Source: Albugo candida (Eukaryota; Oomycota; Peronosporomycetes; Albuginales; Albuginaceae). Taken from it: a DNA stretch of 64,000 bases. This document shows, one piece after another, positions 45,540 to 58,584 of this stretch (position 1 is its first letter; every line of letters begins with the position of its first letter). A program made the translations under genes and the position numbers. The stretch covers positions 558,001-622,000 of the forward strand of contig CAJNAR010000002.1 of the NCBI GenBank assembly GCA_905220665.1. The letters run 5' to 3'. The notes beneath the pieces were generated by a model. The model worked only from the letters and a program-made list of their open reading frames with translations. It ran no database searches and was not told where the DNA came from.

Positions 45540-46500
45540 AGGAGACGATTCCTGACGTGGTATATCACGTCTATGAGTCTGACCCAAAAAGTTACAACGA
45601 GGCCATGAAGAGTCCAAGGCGCAACGGGTGGAATGATGCGATTAATGAGATATTAGCTAAACTGGATTGAACGGTGTCTGGACGATAACACCTCGACCCA
45701 AGGATGTAGGATTCTTCACAGCGATTGGGGTTTTAGGCCAAAAGCGAGACGAATGGAGACATATTACGCCTGAACGCACTACCTATTGCTTGTGGCAACG
45801 AACAGGTATTTGGGGTTGACCATTTGATCACGTTAGCCTCAGTTACGGAGATGAGTACCGTGAAAGTGATCTTGGCTTTGGCTATTACATGGGCGTACCC
45901 GCCAGACATGGTGATATCCCGAACGCTTACATGAAGGCTAATAAGGAAGCTCATTTGGACATATTCCTAGGCGTCCCAGTCGGAATGGAGATTGGTGTAG
46001 AAAGTTTGCGTTCGTTCCGTGTGCAGAGCCCAAAGAATCTCGTTCTTCACCTACAAGAAAGCTTGTATGGTTTAAAGCAGGCTGGGAGGCTTTGGAGCCA
46101 ATTGCTTCACTCGAAGTTAAATGATGCCGGTTTCAATCAACGCATTAGAAATATGTGCGTGTATTTAAACGCAATATTAATGACGTAGCGTTGGTAGGCG
46201 TCTACGTTGACGACCTGCTGAAGACAGGAACTACTGCTGAGGCGGTGGATCAATTCTTCTTGAGTATGGAGTCGTTATCGATAAAGAATCTCGGCCATAC
46301 TAGCAAATTTTTAGGCATGGGAATTGAGTATGGAAAAGTTTTCGGCTATAAATTGGAGCAAGAAAAAGCAATTAACGACTTGCTACGTGACTTTGGACTG
46401 GAACACGCAAATACGATGCGCGTACCAATAATGAATGATTGCTACGAGTTGCAATCGTTGGACGAGGAGCTGCTCGAGCAGTTCGCAGAAGGAGGTAAAC
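45540..46500 (+). pseudogene. Copia reverse transcriptase
   Basis: Pieces in order: DPKSYNEAMKSP and WNDAINEIL (45580-45660), LDIFLGVPVGME and LQESLYGLKQAGRLW (45955-46095), then VYVDDLLKTG at 46200, the YVDD catalytic box, followed by FLGMGIEY. A frame change lies near 46155 and others farther up. The motifs are textbook copia; the enzyme is dead in this copy. Confidence 0.9.
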
Positions 46501-47097
46501 CGTCTATCAGGAACTTCCAGTCACTTGTCGATACGCTGATGTGGAAAGCTCGTTGCACGCGACCGGACATCGCTTTTGCAGTACACAAGGCGAACGATAG
46601 ACGCACAAGCCGCGGATGTATGATTGGAAGGTGGCAAAAAGGGTCGCTCGCTATATGCAAGGAACAAAGACGTTTAAACTGGCAATGAAGAACATGGTGA
46701 AAGAGTCGAATTTATTTGAGATCACGTCGTCCAGTGATGCAGAGTTTGAGGCAGATAAGCATGATCGAAAGTCACTTACCGGAGGCGTAATTCTTTTGAA
46801 AGGGATAGCTGTGAGCTGGATTTGTAAAAACAGGGTAGAGTGTCGTTATCGGCAATGGAAGCAGAGTTTGTGGCTGCATCCAAGGTTGCTCGTGAGTTAC
46901 TAGGAATTCGTGAGATGCTAAACGAGTTTGGTTTGTCAATTAAATTGGCTATGTCAATGTACGTGTACAATCGAGCTGCGATTAAACAAGTCGAAGGAGA
47001 GGCGTCATCAGCAAAACCAAAATGTATCGACGTGCGAGTAAAGTTCTTATGTAAATATGCACGGCGCGAAATCATTGAGCCGTTACTTGTTAGCTGA
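46501..47097 (+). pseudogene. Copia RNase H
   Basis: ARCTRPDIAFAVHKAN (46545) precedes RNase H. SSDAEFEADKHDRKSLTGG (46728) carries the first Asp, and SLSAMEAEFVAASKVARELL (46843) the Glu. The ORF 46840-47097 ends near the expected end of the polyprotein (PLLVS). A frame change lies between the two motifs. Confidence 0.88.
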
Positions 47098-47249
47098 TGC
47101 ACTGACCAAGGCATTGAACGCAACGAAGGTGATGGAGATGTGCATGTATTTGGTCTGATGTGAACTTGCGAAGTGGGCCGAAACGCTAAAATCACGCAGA
47201 GAAGCTATGGTGCCTTGAAGGGGAAGAATCTAGTACAGCCGAGAAGGAG

Positions 47250-47489
47250 TGTTGGAATTGACCATCTGGGCGACTGTTCGTCTGATCTGTGACAGGTGGC
47301 GCCGACTGACGGATGTATCAGTTTTGCATGGATGATGATTGCGGCTGTTACTTATTTCACTTCATTATAGTGTAGCCAGCACGATTGCGTATGAGATATT
47401 GGCAAGGTTGTAAGGTCGGTAGTTTAACAAGATAATATTCAGTATCAAATATATCTCTTGCAGTTGACCCGCTTTCTTCTCTGCTAATA
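47250..47489 (+). repeat. 3' LTR of copia element, abutting CCG start codon
   Basis: It starts TGTTGGAATTGACCATCTGG and ends CTGCTAATA directly before CATGG. Any transcript started in this LTR would run straight into CCG copy G with a very short leader. Whether it promotes transcription cannot be seen from sequence. Confidence 0.85.
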
Positions 47490-47490
47490 C

Positions 47491-49088
47491 ATGGTGCATC
47501 AGAATTTGCTCCTCTTTTCTCTTGTGGGGATGCTGAACACGTTTACTGCTGCGGACAATGAAGTAAAAAGCACCGCAACATTGAGTGTCAATAGTAACTT
47601 AGGCAAGTGCCAGTCCTGCCTGACAGATATTGTCGGAACGGATCCACTTTTGCTTACTTCTCCTCCTACGCACAACCGGAATCAACTGTCGACAACAGTA
47701 CAAATCCACGCGTCTGGTTATGCTTATTCTTTTATAAGAGCTCAACTTGATTTTCAGAGTGATCATACATGCGGTTTCATCCCAATGGCAGGTCTTGAAC
47801 CCGCGAAGATCGTCGAAAATACAAACATACCAGCCAAGATGGTAGAGTCATCACAAACGCTCTGCGTTCTCACAGATGTGCAGACGAGTTTTACCTGCAG
47901 AATCTGTCTCAAAATGACGAGCGGATATCATAGCATGCAGAATTTCAGCTGGTAACCATGTAGACACATGAGCTCTTTTTGTATGTGCTATACACACAGC
48001 TAAGCGATAATTTCACCTGAAGCAGACTCGAGCATTTGTGGCTGATCCAATATTTAAATTACTGATTCTGCTTGTAAGTTTCTTGTCAAAAAGCTATCGA
48101 GCCCATTGTTCCAAACCACCCGTGAAAAAAAATGCTGTACTCGAGAAAACTGACTTTCGATCAAGGAATACATTGTATCACACTATCAGACCGATCTATT
48201 ACAGTCTGAAATGAAAGTCAAACTACTACCAGATTTCCGCAAGGATCGAGGAACGGACTGATTGCATCAAATGCATAGCAAAATCATCGTATGGTATTGC
48301 TGTACTGTGCAATGTTGATACCTTCAAGATCGCGCTTCGAAGACATCAGCAACGTATCTCTCTAGTATTAAGAAATTGTTACGATTTATCCACACATTAA
48401 ACAGATATTTGTCAATCGATATACTTTAAACGGAAAGAGGTTTGTACCGAAGCCTTTGACGAAGCCATTGAGTTATCCCATGATAGATCAAATTGCTCGG
48501 GATTCATTGGCTAAATCATAAACCAAAAATTGTTTTTGGGTAGAACACAAATTGAATTATCACGAGACGTGTCAGACTTGCATGAAAGAAAATGCTGGAC
48601 ACTCTATTGAAGAACTTTCCAAAATCAATTTTTTTATTCGTTCGCAAGCAAACTTGAAAAGTTACAGCATCTCTAATTGCATTTCTTCATCTTGTAGGTC
48701 AGATCTTTCCAAAAAAGCGGTCAGAGTTTCGGATGAATTTTGTTTCGCTTACAATTTTCCACCTCCTGAGCGTCTTGGTAGTAACAAACAGGATACATCT
48801 CAAGCGAAAAGATTCTCTGTAATCAGAACTGGAAGGCCAAAAAATCCGAATTTCTAATGCTTCAGTTGTCTCACGTTAGTGTTGGATATTTTGATGATAG
48901 ATTTAGAATATTTTTGGATGGTGGGTGCTCCAGGAGATAGTAATTGTGTTCTAGATTGTGTAGATTTGGAAATGGGTGGATTGGAACATTTTGATGTCTC
49001 TTCCATTCCACCGATATCTTCGGATTCAATTAAAGCCCGGTTCAGTTTGATAAAGGTTGGGCACAGTCACTTTTTTGCTGGCAATTAG
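47491..49088 (+). pseudogene. CCG-family secreted protein, promoter replaced by LTR (copy G)
   Basis: The ATG at 47491 is part of the copia target duplication, so the start codon survived the insertion. The first frame (154 codons) has a signal peptide (MVHQNLLLFSLVGMLNTFTA), motif 1 at residues 40-49 (CQSCLTDIVG) and motif 2 (CRICLKMTSG), then stops at 47955. The centre, 47956-48550, is badly decayed. 48552-48857 has motif 4 (CQTCMKENAG) and the CISSSCRSDLSKK region. 48879-49088 has DILMIDLEYFWMVGAPGD and the SSIPPISSDSIKARFSL end. As in copy D there is no charged tail. A truncated 154-residue secreted product is possible in principle if the LTR drives it. Confidence 0.9.
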
Positions 49089-50219
49089 GAAAATTATGGT
49101 ACCGGGAGTTAAAATAGGGATGAGCATCAAGCGGCACAAAATGATAGCGGGATGTAAAGGCATACCATTTTCTTTTTATGAGTATCCTTAGGGAGCCGAA
49201 CATGCTCGATTACGCGTATCCTCATTAAAGACCTATCTATCAGATACGATTTACAATTGGGTCATTTCTAGTGTTCTCCCGGTAATAGGCATAGCTTGGA
49301 AAACATTCTCTGACCATCTCGTAACCTTCAGCACTTGAACAATATAAGGCTAGTGTCCAAGTTGACTATTGTATCTACTGCTTTGACTCTGGGCTTGCGT
49401 CTTGTTTCTCAAGCTCTAAGGAGAAGAATGCAGGAGGCGCATTACAAGAAACGAGCAGAACCTGATGTATGATATCGTGCATTCAAATTGATGAAGACAT
49501 CTTTAATTCAGGTGGAAATTAATTGTTTGTATCAAAACAAGCATTCACATGACCACTTGCACTCTCTTTATTCCACCTCACTTCAATCCTGCACACATGA
49601 ATTATGTATTGAGTTGGTATCCATCAGGATAATAGCGCACACCTTTACACGTTTGCTGGGTGGAAGTGCTGCATCTTTCGTGCTCCTCCACTCAAAATAA
49701 TCAGCGTTTCAGACACTTTTGTGCGCACCCTGCGTGCTTCAATTGAAGATAGCTTCTGCAGTCATTTCTCATTAATATGTCATCGATAGTTTGGATTACA
49801 GATCGATAAAAAGACTCGATTGTATCTTTGCTGTCCTGCTAGTCGTGTAGTCGTATTCATGTGTATGCTGGTGGTCATGTCAATCTGTCCGAAAATCGCT
49901 TCGTTTTGGTTTAGCTATAGTGCACCTGCTTTCTCTCCACAACTTGACAGATAAAAGCGCAATACATCATAGACAATCCTCTGCCTGATGAAGAACCAAG
50001 ATGCATGCGTTATATGGTAGAAGGATTCTCATTTCTCGTCAGCTATGAAACGACCGAGTGATATTCATCCAATCCTCTTTTCGATTTAGGTAAACGTACG
50101 AGAACCACAACATCAGACAAGAAAATATCGCGTATACGAAACAGGCAGAAGATAATCATCTCACCTATACAAAGCCACCTGAATTATAAAAACCCGTGAC
50201 CATTAACGCTTCGCTCAGA
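49089..50219. other. Intergenic, nothing recognised
   Basis: A 70-codon plus-strand ORF at 49488 has no domain or family relative here. No repeat was recognised before the copia relic begins. Confidence 0.4.
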
Positions 50220-51050
50220 AATATATGATAGATGGGCGAAGTGACTATCGACTTATTCTATGATTTGGAATCGGCGAAGAGCGCAACCAAGAAGAAACGT
50301 AAGGTCTAGAATGCTTCGTTGTGTATCATGAGGTAAAGTAGCAAGAATCAAGGCGTTTCAGTTCCTCGTTAAGAATCTGATATGAATTGCACGATGCACG
50401 CGCCCAGACATCTATTTTGCACTGCATCGCGCAACCAGGAAGAATAAGAACCCTCGCTCACAGAGTGGAAAATGGCTAAGCGAATTGAGAGAATTCAAAG
50501 GCGACGACGTCGCTAAAGTTTTGCATCAACAGAAGAAGTCAACCATGCGACCCCATCAAAGTCGAAAGCTGCAGTGGCGGAGACTTTGCCAAAGACAAAT
50601 CGGATAGAAAGTCAGTATCAGGATGCGTGCCGACAATGGAAGCTGCAGTAATATCGTGAAAGTTCAAGAATCAGACGGGTGTCTTGATTAGTACCATGGA
50701 CGCGGAGTTCATCGTTGCGTCGCATGCTGGTGTTGAGCTTCTAGGGATAAAGATATATTCTGACAAACTGGAGACGAACATTATCGATCCGATGATCATG
50801 TGTCTGGGCAATCAAGTGGAGATCAAGCAACTGGAGGTAAAAAGAGTAACTCAAGCGTGGAACACGTCGAAAATCGTTTAAAAAATTTCTGCCACCACGT
50901 ACAGTACAAGATATGGTCGCGTAGCCAAGCTTTGTCAAGTCTGATGATATACTGGCGGACCTGTTGACGAAGTCAGTATCAGCGCCAAGGATCTCTGGAC
51001 TGCTTGTTATGTATAAATTTAATGCTACCCAGTATGCTACCGAGGAGGAG
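50220..51050 (+). pseudogene. Second copia relic, RT end and RNase H
   Basis: Broken frames read LFYDLESAKSATKKKRKV (50250), ARPDI-type CTMHAPRHLFC and HRATRKNKN (50395-50450), SGGDFAKDKSDRKSVSG (50575-50625) and ISTMDAEFIVASHAGVELLG (50684), the RNase H Asp and Glu motifs. It differs from the 42-47 kb element in sequence, so it is another copia family. A purine tract GAGGAGGAG ends it at 51050. No 5' part is present. Confidence 0.8.
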
Positions 51051-51440
51051 TGTTAGACGATACCGTTTTCTAACAGGCCGTCAAAGGCTTGAGATTTACC
51101 TGCAAGACCGATTACAGGTATAGTATGACCTCACCTGAATGGCTGTCTCATTACAGCATGAATCCTGGAACTATGAGAGGCGGTCATCACAAGGAAGAAC
51201 ACAGATCTTGCAGCACCTTCGGGATGGGGATTGGCGGCTTCGAATTCGCAGCGAGGATAGAGAGAACCCTCGTAAGCGCGTTGAATCGATCAGACAAGTT
51301 ATGTGAAGTGTAGCGTAGTCAAATTCGTAATGTAGTTGCACACGCATACTGTAGTGTTAGAAGCTAAATATATTTTACGTATACGTCTACCTCAATTGCT
51401 ACAAGTGCATTACGAATATTTTTAATAGAATCAAGGCTAG
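51051..51440 (+). repeat. Probable LTR of second copia relic
   Basis: It begins TGTTAGACGATACCG directly after a GAGGAGGAG purine tract, the same arrangement as at 47241-47250. Its end is not defined because no second LTR exists in the window; the LINE copy that follows starts at about 51500. Confidence 0.55.
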
Positions 51441-51499
51441 AGCGAGAGTGATCCACCGTGTGAAGCTTTCAAAGCTGAAAACATCCTAATTGTTCTGTT

Positions 51500-54400
51500 T
51501 TTGACGCAAACATTGAGACAATCAGGCGGTTCAAGATTGCGAAATCAGTCTTTCTTGATCAATTTGGAAACGGGTCAGGCTTTGACCGTCATTCTCAATG
51601 AGAAACAAATGACATCGGTTTTTTGTAACCACGGGAAAACGGTGTTTTCGAGTTTCACCTGGCTAGTCGTCATATTGGACAGATGTCTCGACTCCCATGG
51701 AGGAATGTCCGTGTAATGAGCACGTGCCCGGACGGATGTCACCTAATGAAGTATCGGTTTGTGACCGTTCTGGGTGAAATTTAATTCATCAAAAAGTACG
51801 ACAGATTGGAGCGCCGATACTATTCGGATGTATTTGATTTCGGTATTGGGGTTGAAAGAGCGGGAAATGAAAATCCTTTCGAAAACGCCTTTCGAAAACG
51901 CGGTGTGGAATTCTTCTTGATAACTTTCGAGAAGCAAATACCTCCACAAAGGGCGCTTTGTTGACGTGGATCAACTGATTTGCGTCCTTCACGCGACCGG
52001 AAGCATTGGTGTATGCTGGGAAGGTGTCCGAGCAAATCGTATTCGGCAAACACCTTTTCCCTGTGCAGGAAGATAATGCTCAGCCTCCAACAGAGCGACA
52101 CATTTCAATCAATGTGGACCATATTGTATAGCTTCAGAAGCCGCTGCTACTCTCTTGGGTGCGTGTCAAAAATCAAAGAAGCAAAGAAGAAAACATAGAA
52201 AATGCCATCTGTGCTTGCCTCAAACCCACGGATATGGCGATTGAGACTAAAAAACAGAGGCGACAGCGGTATTCTAACGAAAAATGTCCGGCCAAATATC
52301 GTTGCAGCTCGACTCTTATCCGGATATCACACGAGTTAACACAACACAAATCCCGCAACCATCCATCCAATCCTATATCTAGATGACAAATAATCTCCGC
52401 CTGGATTTACGGAACCAGTATAGTGGGATGGAAATGTAGCCATGCAGATGGCTGATGAATGCGGAAATCGGCACCGCGTAGCGTTATTTCGCCACAGGTC
52501 TTGAAAAAACGACCTCGTGCTCTGCCTGAATTTTAAACCAGTAATGACGACTTGGTGCTCGCAAAAATGGAGATGAAGATAGAGAAAGCTGAATTGGTGG
52601 GCTACCCAAAGCATGGATCCCGCTTATTTGGAAAAGACGTAGGCCAAAAAGGGTAGCCACTTCAAGAAATGCTGCCCATCTTTCCGAAAACGTCATACCA
52701 AGTTAGAAAACGCAGAGCGACCAGTTCAGCTTGTTGAGTTGTAGAGCTCATGAAATTGAATGCAAGAAGCCTTTCTATACAATCGGACCAAACAGGCTGG
52801 TCTAAGAATGCAAAAATCACACATGCGCGCAGGTTGGTCCCGTTTTGCACAAATCTGAACAAAATCACCGAGCAGCACTTAATTATCCGATAAATATGAA
52901 GGGTGTTCTTTTCGCGTGTATGAAGTTAAATGACAAAGGGATGGACGAATTGCCGCGTCTAGTAGTGATCAATCGAGTATTCAATGTTCATGACTTCAGT
53001 GATAATGATAAATTCAACCCGATTGATTCGCCATGTTGGTGAGAAAGTTACATTCAAACGTGATCTGATGTTCGAAAGTATAGAGGCATGGTGAAGTTCA
53101 GTGCCGGAATTCGTTCCTCTATGATATCAACACTATTGTCTACTGCCCCTGCTGTTCAGACAAATGATTAGTGGGACCAATATTTCGCTAACGGGAACTG
53201 GTTTGAATTTCTGGCCACCATAGTCGACTATTGCCCACCGATATGTTGTCACGCTCGGGGGTGGGAATCAAGTGCTGTTCCCAAAGACTGGCAATAAATG
53301 TTGGGCAGCTCTCTCTAACGATATCTACCAGTTGTCAGTTGATCAATCTTTCTTCTCTGCAGAATTTGTAATTCTTCGCCTCTTATCACACGATGTTGTA
53401 AAAGTTGATCGCTGGTCCGCTTCGGCGTGAATGGTATGGGCTCCTGGATTATTTGAACATAGAACAACATTCTAGCATTCGCGGTGAATGTCAATGAAAT
53501 GATTAGGAATGGTTGTTTTTTTGATTAACCACGTCCTATCACAATACCCCTTTTTATTGATTTCAAGAAACCAAGTATCACGATTACAACCAACTCGAAT
53601 CTATCAGTTTATGACATTTGCAACTGCAGCACCAAATATCTGTCAATGACCACAACAGTAGTTCTCTCCATGCAACTCAAAATCGCTTTATCGGTGTGAT
53701 CACAATTCTTAGCTAGGACGTTCTGGTTAAAGAACAGTTCAAGAGTTCACCGAACGAAGCATTCGAAATAGCTACTTGGTTTCGTTCCTCATTCTCGATG
53801 CACCAATCTATATGCTTTCAGAGCCGAAAAGAGCAATATTTATTGCTTTATTGCTCTCCAACTTTTTCAAATCGATCCCAACACATCTCGTATTTGGTGA
53901 TTCTAACGCACAACTCGATAGAGCTGTTGATGCTTTGAGGGAAACAAATTGACGCGAGTCAAGTCGAATTTTAGCGTATTTGGAATGGATTTAGCAGTCG
54001 TGGGTGGTAGACGCTTGGCCAATCCAGAACCTGACTGAAGAATTATATACAGGACCATTACGACGCAATAATGAATTACATTAGATCTGCGTGTCCGAAG
54101 AGCTATTCAATATTATCTATAGAACTCGTGAATTTGCCCGTCCATGACATGCAGGAGATCATCTGACACATAAATCAACTTTTGCAAATTCAACTTAATC
54201 TATAGGGCGAATATATTACGAATGCTCAAGATGACTATATGATCAGAGCGAAATTTAGGAAAGTTGGAAGACGGAATTAAAGAAACAGCTTAAATGAATT
54301 GTGTAGAGAGCGTCACAAGATAGCCGAAGTGATCTAGAGTGTGTCCAGCTTGGTTTGGAAATCGAAGAAGCTCGATATCGCACTCAGAACATCAAGCAGT

Positions 54401-57089
54401 CGCTACACTTCTTTCGAATCGAGTCTCGGACAATTTAGAATCTCAGTCGAAAACAATGCCAAATACAATCAAGACGAGATCTTCGATCATCACGTGGTGT
54501 ATATGAAAAATTCTCCGAAGGTTTTTTATCGCTCTCCCGATAGTTCTTGTCGTCGCGTGCCGATCGAAAATGTAAGAAAAAAATGCGGCAATTTTTAATC
54601 GAACGCGAGGAAAATATCGACCAAAGCAGAGATCATTGAGGTGGTGTCATGTGCTCACTCTATAGCTCAGAGACCTAACCAGCTTGTCTGTGCAAAAGAA
54701 ATCAGAAAAAGCTACTGAATGCGATTTAAGACCTTCTATATATTTGCTTTGAGTACGCCCAAGATGCCGGAAGCGATCAAGCACATGCAGAGTGGATCTT
54801 CTTCAGAAATGGATGAACTACCAGCTGCATTTTATCAACTTGATTCGAAGACATTTCGGGAGCGTCTGAGGATCGTGTTGAATACCATCCTGAAAAAGGT
54901 ACAGTACTTTGTTTCTATCACAACCTCTATCGGCAATCACCTTGATTTACAAAAAAGAGATCACGAGGTAGTTGTTCCCAGCGATTATCGACCATATTAT
55001 AAATTGCTGCATCGATCGGAACGCTTTTTGCCGAAGTTGATCCGTCAAGATCGAAAAGCATTTCTGCAAGAAAAGACGATGCATTACCACATTCGATATC
55101 CAACCGACAAAGAAGACTTGGTTACTAATCGTGGGGAGGTTGCTTATGCGAATTATCTAGTATTTGAGAAACTAAAGATCACGTTGATTGTATGTACATG
55201 TTTCGTGTATTGGAAAAAATGGGCGCTGGAAGAAGTTTTATCGACTGGGTTTGTCTTCCTACAGTACTGTACATTAACGGGAAGATGCAGTTTATATATA
55301 ATGAGACTATCCCACCGTCCAAAACATCATAACGTGGTGTGAAACAATGTGATCCTTTCTCAGCATTACTATCTTCGACGACGATCGAAACAATGGGGAA
55401 TCTCTTCATCAATATGAAGAAAATGACATTTGAACTAATGGCATGACTATCTCAAATGGATCTGCGGACGATTCGACATTGCGTTCACAGACACCAAATG
55501 GTGTTTGACGCAGACCTAACTCGTCCATTTTTAGTTCCATGGATATCGGACCATGCTGTATCCATAAATTCCCAATTTGACCATAATGGGTCCGTGCAAT
55601 TTGGTCAAGTATTTGGATGGTCTACGTGCGCGAACTGCCCGTGGTGTACTACTGGTTGAGCAGATAATAATTTTATTACGTCTATGGCATTTCCTATTCC
55701 CATGGAGTGCCAGCAGAGAATACCCGGCAAATATTGGTCGATACTTAATCAATTGCTTCTTGGTCGGAAACACAAAAAAGATTCGAAAGACGGTCCCCAA
55801 GTCAGCAAAATGTTTTTATCTTCGCCGAGACGATGATAGGTTAAAGATTCTTTATTTGATGGGATGATTGAAGCTAGAACGCATTAATTCCTTCAAAACT
55901 ACGGATCTGATGCTTGAACATATATTCATGCAAATTGGAAAACTGCTTCGACGGAATCACTACACTAATTAAACTCCGTTTGGACCACACAAGACGATGG
56001 ACACCTTCGAGATTGCAACAATTTGACATCGAAAGACGGTTCAATGAGAGATCACATCTTATCATTGAAGGGGGCAGTGACATCAAATGGAGTGGGACAT
56101 TACAGGTTCAGAGTTGGATGTTGTACAACGCCATCCGTACTACATAGAACAACCTATGTGCTTTAACTGCGACCAAGAATTGAGATATGAAGGTTGTACT
56201 CGTAATCAGAGTACGCAAACGTTTTGGTGCAACCTTGACATGGTGGACGATACACTTTTCGAGATTCGGATATGGCTGAAGAAGGATTATTGAGACGACT
56301 TTACAATAAATTCAGTCAGATACGACAACGTATTAAATCTACGATTTGTCTCATCACTTGAATACAACAAAGGACAAGTGGAAGATTGTTTAGAATGGGG
56401 GTACTATGCAAGGAGAGGAAACAGTTTTCCAATCCGAATCTCATAATCCTCTGCCTCCCGGACCGATTAATTGTCATCCTATGACAACACATTGGTCTTC
56501 ACGCGACAGATCAGACGCACTAGATACAGAACGAGCGGGGCATTTATGACTACACCACGGCGTGTTCGGCAACGTCTCTTACCTATAATCTATGATCTAC
56601 AAAGTTGTCCAACCTTTTGGATGTTGCCAGCTCGATATCGCTTCTGGTTTTCGAAGGCTACCAAGTAGACATTATGTTTTGCACGCAGTCTTCATGTGGG
56701 GAAAAGGAATCCAATCAATGTATCTTTCTCGAGTGCTATCACACAGCACCATTATGGATGACGTTACCCTTACTTGGAATCAATTTTATGCATCCGACCA
56801 AGCTGGACGCATGTTGCTTATGCTATCGTACCTGCGTACGAACGAGATGTAAAAACTATTATTATATAATTTTGAACAGCTGACATGTCTAACAAGATGG
56901 AATCAGCCTAGTATTGTGGTAGTGGTCACCCGCAATACAGGACTATTTATGGAAGGAAGATTATCTTCTCCCACAAGTGTGTTTTTTTGTGTAAGCGTTT
57001 CGTGTGTCTCTTGATGATTCAAACTAGCATCGGAATCTTTAAAAGTAAGCTAGTTCAATTCTGTACTTTAGACAGCATCAGCGGATCTG
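51500..57089 (+). mobile_element. LINE copy 3, full 3' end, heavily decayed
   Basis: It matches LINE copy 1 from about position 7500 of that copy to the 3' end. Landmarks: LETGQALT (51565), NRVFNVHDF (52970), MPEAIKHMQSGSSSEMDELPA (54765, polymerase start), RQDRKAFLQEKTMHYHIRY (55043), LPARYRFWFSKATK and CTQSSCGEKESNQCIFLECYH (split, 56620-56740; zinc-binding domain), and a 3' end GACAGCATCAGCGGATCT. The 5' end is missing next to the copia LTR. It is the oldest-looking copy and has no long open frame except 54719-55342 (207 codons). Confidence 0.85.
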
Positions 57090-57119
57090 TTAGACTTGCA
57101 TCGAATTTGAATTGGACGC

Positions 57120-57440
57120 ACTGCAACTGAATTTTCAAAATTTCCAATTCTTGATCTCATCGATAGAGGACTCAAATTAAGTCGAGTATATTTTCATGCA
57201 TTGTCGCCAAGCAAATGCTGCGCAAGAAAGCTGTCAATGTTCTTAAAAATCTTTCCAAGCGTTTCAGTCTACCCTCCTTTACCTGTAAAAAGTAGCTCTA
57301 TGCTAATGAAACCATCCGAGGTAGAACTTGTTGTGAGTACAGAAAACCCAGGAAGTCCTTCTTCAGGTTCGTATGCTTATCCCATACCAAAAGAACTATT
57401 TTTATTACCGATTTGCGGTCATCTCTACTTTCTAGATGTT
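57120..57440 (+). pseudogene. CCG relic, C-terminal part (copy I)
   Basis: FSCIVAKQMLRKKAVNVL, in one frame near 57190-57250, resembles the C-I-S...L-x-KKAVRVS segment of copy G, and its DNA (TGC-CAAGAAAGCTGTCA-TGTTCTTA) resembles 63815-63850 of copy H. ENPGSPSSGSYAYP near 57345-57390 corresponds to GNPVSPAPGCYACL of copy C, with both cysteines lost. Everything upstream is cut off by LINE copy 3. A shared downstream stretch (57570-57700) also follows copy C. Confidence 0.5.
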
Positions 57441-58584
57441 AACATAGATTATTGTTGTAGGACATATGAAGCCTTATGAGATAAGATATGGTAACGCCTA
57501 GATGTCTGTTCGCTTTGCCTGGAGCCTTGAGGTTTATTGACAGATCAACACACTATGCTCAGGAAAAAATCGCGTCTTCTGAGTAAACTGTGCTGAAAAA
57601 GTCAAGGTTAGATGGAGAATAAAAAGACACAAAGCGTTCTGGTCATACGAATTGTGTGGGGATACTAGCATCAATATCATCAGATGCTCGAGAAGAGGAA
57701 TACTTTTTCTTAGAGTTCTTTTACCAATTTCAACACGGGTTGACATCTTTGAAGATATCTGAGCTCTCACTTAACATAGCTCAACCATATACTTACCGTT
57801 TCGAAACCTTTGCATTACACCATGTATAGGTGACGAAAGGGATCTTTTTCAAACTAGTTTCTTGGTCGCAAAATATATGAGGAAAACAAAAAAAATTGAT
57901 ATCCATTTTAGCAAGCAATCTTTTGCTGTCATCGAATCTGCTGACGGATTGGTATCAGCTAAATGTGGTTGGGCGGATCGTTCTTGATTACATCATAGTA
58001 TTCGATGAACTTGGACAGTTCTTCTTCTAAACAGTCAGCCTTATAATCTCACTGCGTTGGTCGCATGGAGAGCTTCTCCTGGCGTACTCTCAACGTGATT
58101 TCTCTCACTACTAGATAATACAAGCACTTTATCATAAAGATGCTTGTATCTTTCTTCATTTCCATTAAAACACTTGTCGGCATTATCTGATACGTGACTT
58201 TGATCCCGTGATCTCCCACACGAATGAAATTGTTTCCATAATAAAAACGAATGCACAGATCAGTCGGTCCAGAATAAATGTAAAAATTGATGCAAGACTT
58301 ATCAATCGTAGTTCACTCTCCCTCTCAAGATGAGTGTTACAGTAAAGGAAATTGACATAAACTTTCCTATATCTCCATCGGAATCAAGCACCAAAGTCAA
58401 CAGGCTGCTAGACCTGCTTTTCAATCTTAAATAGATCTGCCCAATAATCTATTCTAGCGTTCTACCTGCGTGATCCAGTGTTTTATGAACCTGTGAAACG
58501 TTGACTGAATATCTTGAAGGTGTAGCGTTTGATTTCTGCGAACCAGTAATCAATAATGGACGCATTCCTCAGTCTACCGATATA
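57441..58584. other. Intergenic with shared downstream module
   Basis: 57570-57700 (CTGTGCTGAAAAAGTCAAGG and after) is related to 20720-20875 on the minus strand. Near 57960-58020 the minus strand reads SKFIEYYDVIKNDPPNH, faintly like VTVIDYYNTMNDLDHK of the 34.8-kb repeat. Open frames on the minus strand (58256-58041) lack an ATG start. No gene is called. Confidence 0.4.

Larger units (their letters stand above)
42391..47489 (+). mobile_element. Ty1/copia retrotransposon, full-length but broken
   Basis: This is a 5.1-kb element with two LTRs, gag, integrase, reverse transcriptase and RNase H in copia order, bounded by CATGG. A purine tract (GAGAAGGAG) abuts the 3' LTR. The polyprotein is split by many stops and frame changes and the LTRs differ by substitutions and indels, so it is an old, inactive insertion. 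It sits between the promoter and the coding region of CCG copy G. Confidence 0.92.
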
